Shown: positions 56,902 to 64,000 of the stretch, piece after piece
Layout of the letters: each line of letters starts with the position of its first letter
Numbering within the stretch: the first letter of the stretch is position 1
DNA from: Hexactinellida sp. DTS-2022
Taxonomy: Eukaryota; Porifera; Hexactinellida
Length of the DNA: 64,000 bases
NCBI GenBank assembly: GCA_028753945.1
Contig: JAPNXP010000002.1
Coordinates: 6,138,001-6,202,000 of the forward strand
Reading direction: 5' to 3'
Program-made: the position numbers and the translations under genes
The notes under the pieces: model-generated
Databases searched by the model: none
What the model saw: the letters and a program-made list of their open reading frames with translations, nothing else
What the model was told of the DNA's origin: nothing

Positions 56902-59051
56902 ATGAACAATGAAGAAGCATTTAACTTCTACACAATAAACTCACAGAAAAGCTTCAGTCAAATTTCTCGTGAATTTATTGCCAAATTCAATCTTGATGAA
57001 TCAGAGTTTGACATTTTCAGGAGAAAATTTGCTAACATAAAGAATGAGCGAATGATCTATTCAAAAGAGAAGGACATAGCCACCTTGAATAACTTTTATT
57101 TCACTTCTACTCTTGTAAATTCAGTAGTGAGCTCTCACTCAAATGAAGACCTCTCCATGGAACCATTACCTGCTAGCCAATCAACAGTCGAATTCACGGA
57201 GAATTTCTGACGAAAGCCTCTGAAACATATTTCCGATGTACAAAACAAAGCTCTTCGTAACCGACTAGCAACGATCATGTCACATATTGAAGCTGTTGCT
57301 CAACATGAAAATGTTTCTCCAAAGATAATATCCATGTACCTAGTCAAATTATATTCTTTGGACGAATACGACATAAGTACAGCAAAACTGACCAAGGAGC
57401 TAATCCAAACAGGAAAATTCGGACAAACCGATAACAAACTTTCGTTAGATTCGTCAGCATTCGTGTTCGACTCCCTCGAAATTGGGAAGTCTAAGTATAT
57501 TGATCTTAGGCGTATTTTACTGGCTGAATCCATTAACCTCCCTGGTTATAATCGCGTAGCTCTTCATCGTAGGCAAATTAGCTTAGTGGATGAAATACAT
57601 TTTGTGGAGAGGGACTATCCAATTGGCATCGGCATTTCGTACCACAAGTTGCTTACTCATACAGTTAATCGAATTATAGAGAATATCCCTATCGATGATT
57701 TTGAACTACCACTGAAAGTTAGGATTTCAGATGGCTTAGATGGTTCTGGATCCCATCGTGTCTATCAACAAGTAGTACCTCATCCAGATATCACTACGAA
57801 GAATTTTATCATCTTTGGTTTTAAAGTTTTAACTATTTCGGATGAAAAGAATAATACTGTATGGAAAACTCTGTACCCAACTCTCCCTTCTCTATTAGAC
57901 CAGTCAAAATTCTTGCACTTCCAGAAAACCAGGAAAATGTGAGTTTTCTTATGAAAACAATGACCAACAAAGAAACCTCTGATATTGAAGCAAATGGACT
58001 TGATTTAATTAATAGTCATCATGCCAGCGTAGTGATCTTACGTTCACAGTTGGATTGTAAAATGGCCGGAATTCTTAGCGGTGCTGGAGGTGCGTCCTGT
58101 CAGTTCTGTACTGCCACATTCAAACAGATCCATGATGTAGATATCGTCAGAGATGGTTTTCCAATTAATAGGTTTATTAGTGATGCTAAGGTTATATTCC
58201 AAGAAGTAAACGAAGAACAATTCCTCTCGCTAACTACTGACCAATGTTTTAATCTCACTCATGTCCCGTTATCTGAAATAGACATAATTCCCAGTTCACC
58301 TTTACACGCATATCTTCGATGTTTTAGTTGGTTAATGCATTTGTTAGGTCATCTGAGTGCCGGAGTTAGAAAATGGTCACATAGTTCACCGAAAGTCCAT
58401 AGTGCGAAGAATTTTCTCTGTGGATTACTAAGAGAAAAGTTAAATATCATGATTGATTTTGCTTCTTCACAAGGCGGAACTTCAACCACAGGAAATGTAG
58501 CTAGGCGATGTTTAGTACGAAAAAATACCAGTGAGAAGGATTTCTAATACTGGGTGCTCTCACCATACCGACAGAATCCAAAAAGGCTATAATAGACATT
58601 CATACCTAACTCGGAGCTATCTTGAGAGTGTATAATTGTGGAAGACGAATAGACACAGAAGAAACTAACAGTAGTATGCCAGAAACTATATATCTTGATT
58701 TTGAATTCTTTTCCTTGGGCAAATATTACGCCTACGTTACACAAAGTGTTGGCACATGCACCTAATATAATCTCAGCTTTCAATAATGGACTAGGGCTGG
58801 AACAACTATCTGAAGAAGGTCTTGAGGCGAGTAATAAGTTAATCCGTAGATATAGAGAACGCTTATCTCGTAAGTTCAGTTTTGAAGATAATATTAAGGA
58901 TGTTTTTACTCGAATGTTATGTCAAAGCGACCCAGTCCTCTTACTCAATAGAAAGCTAAAGAAACCAGTACCAGATAATTGCATGTTAGAAGAAGATATT
59001 AGTAATCAAGAACTGCTTGTTAATTCACTTCTGTTACCAGAACTTGATTAA
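56902..59051 (+). pseudogene. Transib/RAG1-core-like transposase (copy 2)
   Basis: Starts most likely at ATG 56902. Order: N-terminal part (to 57210), in-frame TGA, then from 57277 a helical region, RISDGLDGSGSH with the first catalytic Asp (codon 57739-57741, matching D600 of RAG1), a frameshift near 57885, YPNSPFSIRPVKILALPENQ, LRSQLDCKMAGIL with the second Asp (58053-58055, matching D708), zinc motif CQFC (58098-58109), TGNVARRCLVRKN, a decayed stretch, and LSEEGLEASNKLIRRYRERL with the catalytic Glu (58815-58817, matching E962). Lesions: TGA 57208, shift near 57885, TAA 58545, small indels and a stop before 58695. All key residues survive although the gene is dead. SDP after the Glu helix is closer to Transib than to RAG1. 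No RING or other N-terminal extension of vertebrate RAG1 is seen. Confidence 0.88.
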
Positions 59052-59179
59052 AAAAACTCATCTATTGGATATGTTGTATTTAACACTTTTTGGAAATTGT
59101 AGCATAACTCCCATGACGTCATAACTTGTGAACCATAAGCTTTACAAATTATCTGAATATGTCAATCGATTTTTCAGGT

Positions 59180-59203
59180 TCGATAACCTATAGGTCAATA
59201 ATA
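59180..59203 (-). promoter_or_regulatory. Right subterminal motif of copy 2
   Basis: Minus strand TATTATTGACCTATAGG begins at 59203, 65 bp inside the right heptamer. Copy 1 has 66; one A is lost here in the spacer. Confidence 0.6.
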
Positions 59204-59506
59204 CATTTATAGCCTTAAAGTTTACATAAATACTCAATACCACCAAATTGCCGTTTCGTGCCACTGTGTACTCTTGCTTGTAGTTTATTATTCTCTTGCC
59301 AACTTATTAGCTAATCTATATTGTATTACATGCCTAACAAATGTTCAGTGCCGGGTTGTACAAGCAATTACAGATTCGCCCATGTTCCTAGTCCACCCCA
59401 TGTTCCAGTATTTACACCGCCTACGAGTCCTCCAGAGCGTGTACATGCATGGCTACGAGCGATTCATCGTGAAAACACCTCTGACTTAAAGAATGTATTT
59501 GTTTGT

Positions 59507-60234
59507 TTAAGGTTAAATTACCCCAGGTGAATGAAATTTCTTGTATCAATCTGTAATTGTGAGAAATATATCCCTGTACTATACAATGCAATAAAGCGAA
59601 AAGAAAATGTCTCTATCCATTATACTTTTTATTTTTTGTCGGTTTCAAAATTTGGCTTATACAAATCTCTCATAGGGCGATTTCCAAAAGTAGTGGTAGA
59701 TATTATGCGGTGTTTGGGCAATGCGGCCATCAATGTTTGTTATCAGAATCAATATTGAAAGATTATATGCGTACTGAGTTGGTAGACGGTTTACATTTCT
59801 GAATTAAGACTCCAAATTATTTTTTTCAAACATTTCATAAAATATCGCATATAAAGGTGACATTTTATTCATTTTTTTCCCTTCCAAAGGTCGCAATTTT
59901 TTTGAAATAGGTCAAATCAAAATTCTGAACCAGTCACCAACCGCCCATAACGATGATCTATGTGATACATAGCTCAGAATATGTCTATAACAAATATTGA
60001 TTCCCAAAACCACTTTTCTATCAAGTGGAGTCCTAAGAAATCCCCCTAGGGTACTTTTGTATTAGCATAAAACTGCACGGCCCATAAAATCGAGATTATA
60101 GAAGATAATGTAATCTCGTCTCCAGATTGGATCTACCTATAATGTCTTCTAACATATATGTGAAAATCAAACACCTAACATCAAAACGAAATTTGTGTGT
60201 TTTTTTGCCCGAATCTGCCGTAATTTAACCTTAA
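59507..60234 (+). mobile_element. TTAA MITE family C inside a THAP exon
   Basis: TTAAGGTTAAATTACCCCAG to GCCGTAATTTAACCTTAA, TTAA duplicated. It falls between the third Cys codon and the His codon of the zinc finger. Confidence 0.93.
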
Positions 60235-60482
60235 AGCATTTTCGTGAAGAAGATGTAAGGCTAATCAATATCAGAAACCAAAATAAATATTTATGATCTA
60301 AAATACACTCATTTACAGTTTATTGCATTAAACACTACATCTATGTATGTAGTATATAGATCCAGAAAAAAAATTTACTAAAATCGGTCTAGAACTAAAT
60401 TTTTTGGTATTTTTGCATTTATTATTAATATTAACCCCTATTATGACGAAATTTTTCAAAAAAACACCAAAACGGACAAAGT

Positions 60483-60832
60483 GAGTTTGCGCCAACATTC
60501 GCCCAGAAGTTTATATACCAGACATCATGTTAAATCCTCTTCTCTCGTATAGTTTATGAGTAGATCTGTGATTTGTCGGGTTGTATAAGCTTTTCGATGC
60601 ATTCTTTACCTTTTACGACCAAATCGTGACGAAATTCCATGAAAATCCAAAAAAAGAGGGGTTTTTTGACCGATTTTCTTTTCAAACATCAAAAAATTAA
60701 TACTTCTAAATTTGATAGAGCTTATACAACCCGACAAATCACAGATCTATTCATGAACTATACGATAGAATAACATTCAACTTGATATCTTGCATATACA
60801 CTTCTGTGGGAATGTTGGCGCAAACCCTCTAG
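60483..60832. repeat. Foldback in the THAP intron
   Basis: GAGTTTGCGCCAACATTCGC near 60482 against GAATGTTGGCGCAAACCCTC near 60811, and CACAGATCTA / TAGATCTGTGATTTGTCGGG arms further in. About 350 bp in all. Non-coding. Confidence 0.85.
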
Positions 60833-61710
60833 GGTATAGGAATTTAACATTACGAAATTTAAAAAAACCATTTTCAAAAAAAGTATTTGTAAAATGGAAA
60901 TTTCAATGGTTGTTTCATTATATACTATGTATAAGTGTTCTACAGTAAAACAATGGATAAGCTGAGACCATAATTTTTTGCTGATATTGATTAGCCGTAA
61001 TTAGAAATTATAACGTCTTGCAGTCTGACGGTACCTATCGTAGTATACCTCGTAAAAGATGCAAATTATCTGACGATGCGGTACCATGCATTTATCCTAA
61101 CTGTCCATCTTACCTAACTTCAATTCAAACAAAACCAGTTCGTTATTCTCGCGATGAGAAAGAGGCTGAATTATTTGAAAAATCGATCAGACAGAGTATA
61201 GATCAACACGTTACAGATAAAGTAGCTTATACAATCGACTCATATGAGCAACTTATAGAAAAATTCAATTTACTTCCTCTTCCTGAGGATTGGATACAGT
61301 GGAATTCTAACTCGAACTATGTACATTTTCTTAAGCCAACATACTTCAATGAACAATTGGAACTAAATTCTTCGATGACAATTGATTCTTCACTCTACGT
61401 TAGGGCTAAACGTGGAAGCGTTACAGTTTCTCTTAGCGTCAATACCATCAGCGACACCAGACAAATCGAACTCCTCCTGAACGAAATAACAAGTTTTCAA
61501 TTAACAACAGCGGAAGATCCGATTACAAATGAGTTGGATACATATGTCCATGAAGCAGCAGACCAAATAAAATTAGCTATAGCCGAATGTGATTATTCAC
61601 ACCAAGATTCAGAGAGTTTTAGTGGAAATACTTCATACAATCTTAAGGCCGAACTATACTCAAGAATGATATTGAGATTAGGTTGTTTTTGGATAGTAAC
61701 CATAAAATAA

Positions 61711-63231
61711 ACAAGCATTGAAATTTCAGCTGTTTCTGACTCATACTTTCGAAGTTGCGACCTTTTTAGAGCTTAGGAATTTATGCATCATCAGCTAAAG
61801 GTCAGTTTTCAAATGGACGATCATAACTTTTGGTCTAGATTTCACAGATTTGGTTCAATATGCTTGAAACCAAGTTTAAATGAATGAATACATATGTTCC
61901 TTAATAGAAATACGTTTTTTAACTCTTCCGAAAAAAACTTTCAGAGTTATAGCACTTTGAAGTCAGATTTCTACCGCCAACCTATAACATTTCGATGTTT
62001 GGCAGTCAAAGACAGACTTCAATGGGCTGTTACTCTGAAAGTATTTGTCGGAAGTGTTAAAAAACGTGTTTCTATAATGGAACATATGTATTCATTCATT
62101 CAAACTTGGTTTCGAACATATTGAACCAAATTTGTGGAATCTAGACCAAAAGTTATAATGGTAGGTTTTTACATACACCACAATTTTGACTCAAATCAAG
62201 CGAATTTATATGTTTATAACTATTTTGCAAATGCTTTCATCCGTTTTTCATATGAGTTGGTAATAGTACATAGATGTGAATACAAAGTTAGTGCTAAGCT
62301 CTAGAGTTTATAGTTTTCGAGAAAAATATTTGAAAATAATCAAAAATGGGCACATTTTATGCCCATATATGGTCATTTGGAAAAATTGTGCGAGTTCGGG
62401 TTTCAAAATGTATTATTGAGGGATAGTAAACCGGGTATTGGGATCATTTTGCACTCAAAATTTTATTTATTGGTCTACGGGTTACTGAGATTCAAAATAG
62501 AAAAGTGAAAGGACCACCCAATGAGTTGAAAGGTCAGAAAGTTTTAATTGCTTGAGCGTTCACAGTTTTTATCCTAATTGTTTGAAACCAAGTGTAAACT
62601 AATGAATATATATTCAATTTGGGAATGACCCTTGATCTAAACTCTACAATGCCAACTTTCAGAGTTCCAGCCCTTTGAAGTCTGACTTGGCACATTGACA
62701 ATCCAAATCTGACTTTCAGGATGCTTCGGGTGAGATTTTTGGTCTTTTAGTGACAAAATTGAAATGCGAGTGTATTCTGTGAAATGAAGCTAATATATCA
62801 TTAAATTATGTGAGAAGTGATTTTTTTTGAAAAATATTCTGCAAAGCGTTCAAAACGTATATTTGGTGACGTCATTATTGATGATTCAGCTTATTTAACT
62901 TCGCAATTGACATTCCTAGGTTTATATTTACTATATCGTTCACTTAAATACTTTATATGTAATATGTATAAACTAACACTAATAAGCTCAAATATTTCAG
63001 TGGTTACCATATATTGCCAAAAATTAGACGATAATGGGCTAGAAATTCAGATCTGCATATTTATTTATAATTTTTAATGCATCATCAACAGTTTAACCAA
63101 TTCTTAACTTACGAATCCTAAATTCGTCATAAACGAGGCCAGAAAGTGGTATTTTTGCTCCTTACTTGGTATCTACTCAGACACTAATCGTTAGTTTGCT
63201 TCAATGAGCTTGCAAAATGATCTTTATACTA
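61711..63231. other. No gene; foldback and phrase repeats
   Basis: 61826-62155 is an inverted repeat with arms of about 130 bp (ACTTTTGGTCTAGATTTCAC / GGAATCTAGACCAAAAGTTA; GAATGAATACATATGTTCC / GGAACATATGTATTCATTC). 62200-62420 carries GTGCTAAGCTCTAGAG and CCCATATATGGTCATTTGG as in the 28-31 kb tract. Confidence 0.7.
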
Positions 63232-63959
63232 TTAAGGTTAAATTACCCCACGGGAATGAAATCTCTTGTATTAATCTGTAATTGTTAGAAATAGATCAAG
63301 GTACGATACAAAGCAATAAACAAAAAAGAAAATGTCTCAATATATTATACTTTTTATTTTTTGTCGGTTTCAATATTTGGCTAATACAAATCTCCCATAG
63401 GGCGATTTCAAAAAGTGGTGGTCGATATTATAGTGTAATTTGGCAATGCGGCCATCAATGTTTGTTATCAGAATCAATATTGAAAGATTATAAGCGTACG
63501 GAGTTGGTAGTCGGTTTACATTTTTGAATTATGACTCTGAAATTAATTTTCAAACATTTTATCAAATATCTCATAAAAAACATGACCTTTTTAATGATTT
63601 CTTTAGTTCAAAAGGTCGCAACTTTTTTTATTTAGGTCAAATCAAAATTCTAAACCAGTCACCTACAGCATATAACGATGATCTATGTGATATATCGCAC
63701 ATAATATGTCTTTAGCTAATAATGATCTTGAGATCGACACACTTATCAGGTGGAGTCTGAAGAAATCCCCCTATGGGACTTTTGTATTACCATAAAACTG
63801 CACGCCCCATAAAATCGAATTTATTCAAAATAATTCGATTTCGTCTTCAGTTTCGATATAGCTATAATGTCTTCTATTATATATGTGAAAATTAAACATC
63901 TTACTTCAAAACGAAATTTATGTGTTTTTTTACATGAATCTGCCGTAATTTAACCTTAA
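63232..63959 (+). mobile_element. TTAA MITE family C
   Basis: TTAAGGTTAAATTACCCCAC to GCCGTAATTTAACCTTAA; full length. The frames 63282-63527 and 63524-63715 are repeat sequence. Confidence 0.92.
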
Positions 63960-64000
63960 GAACTAGATATGAATTTTTGAAAGCAATCCCTTATGAACTC

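Larger units (their letters stand above)
56274..59268 (+). mobile_element. Transib (RAG1-core-like) transposon, copy 2, end to end
   Basis: Left end CACAGTGGCACAGTAGGTAG at 56274, right end CGTTTCGTGCCACTGTG at 59268. The shared terminal word is CACAGTGGCAC, whose first seven bases equal the RSS heptamer. Flanks TTCTC and TACTC agree at four of five positions, a possible 5-bp duplication as in Transib and RAG transposition. Length 2995 bp with one coding region of about 716 codons and no second gene, so this is a RAG1-like-only Transib, not a ProtoRAG with RAG2. The right end matches copy 1 at 10351 over several hundred bases. Confidence 0.88.
59330..61710 (+). pseudogene. THAP-domain gene (P-type transposase N-terminal half?), broken by a MITE
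   Basis: Exon 1 (ATG 59330) reads MPNKCSVPGC..VPVFTPP then ERVHAWLRAIHRE and NVFVCL. At 59507-60234 a family C MITE interrupts it. Removing it gives VCLKHFREED, completing the C2CH zinc ligands (C..C, C-x2-H). A strong donor GTAAGG follows at 60255. The acceptor TTGCAG at 61018-61023 opens exon 2 with SDGTYRSIPRKRCKLSDDAV then PCIYPNCPSYL, the AVPTIF-type end of a THAP domain. The rest (to 61710) has WIQWNSNSNYVHFLKP and a helix-rich part, resembling the section after the THAP in P-type transposases. It is not joined to the C-terminal blocks seen in the P element at 4817, so whether this is a domesticated THAP gene or a dead P element remains open. Confidence 0.75.

Noticed and set aside
56274..59268. 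RAG1/RAG2 gene pair (ProtoRAG)
   Set aside because: No kelch-type RAG2-like reading frame on either strand; the downstream 200 bp is non-coding, and the SDP tail favours Transib.

Overview
The window is AT-rich eukaryotic DNA, almost certainly from an invertebrate animal. No bacterial operons, rRNA genes or CRISPR arrays are visible. Coding capacity is very low, and nearly everything recognisable is a transposable element (TE) or its remains: P, hAT, Transib (the superfamily of the RAG1 core), KRBA2/gypsy-type integrase, pogo/mariner-type MITEs and several MITE families inserted at TTAA. The exact species cannot be told from this sequence. Many boundaries could be fixed because target-site duplications (TSDs) and terminal inverted repeats (TIRs) are still readable.

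Layout. 1-4.2 kb: repeat fragments, a broken integrase reading frame, an octamer-rich minisatellite and a tRNA-like remnant. 4.2-7.4 kb: a TTAA MITE (family A) split by a P element with 31-bp TIRs. 7.5-9.3 kb: a TG microsatellite and a GATTAC-rich foldback element. 10.35-15.5 kb: Transib copy 1, opened by a seven-level nest of insertions. 17.3-25.4 kb: more TTAA MITEs, integrase and transposase scraps, and a hAT MITE. 26-34 kb: Transib-like ends, TTAA MITEs and a long non-coding stretch. 35.2 kb: one GC-rich, splice-bounded candidate exon. 37.5-40.95 kb: a TTAA MITE (family E) carrying a nearly complete hAT element. 42-55 kb: MITEs, tandem repeats, a hAT element with a near-perfect palindrome, and foldbacks. 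56.27-59.27 kb: Transib copy 2, from end to end. 59.33-61.7 kb: a THAP-domain gene remnant broken by a MITE. 61.7-64 kb: foldbacks and another MITE.

The most interesting system is the Transib/RAG1-like one. Copy 2 has all three catalytic acidic positions, a CxxC zinc motif, ends that begin with CACAGTG (the RSS heptamer of V(D)J recombination) and no RAG2-like gene. Four right-type ends in the window, belonging to the two transposase copies and two non-autonomous relatives, share an internal motif 65-66 bp from the heptamer. Left-type ends carry a different word, TTATCGAAT, at about 65 bp. The two ends are therefore built asymmetrically, and autonomous and non-autonomous members share the plan.

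The TTAA MITE families (A to E here) are the main agents of rearrangement. They land in each other, in the Transib gene and in the THAP zinc finger. The order of nesting gives a relative chronology of TE activity.
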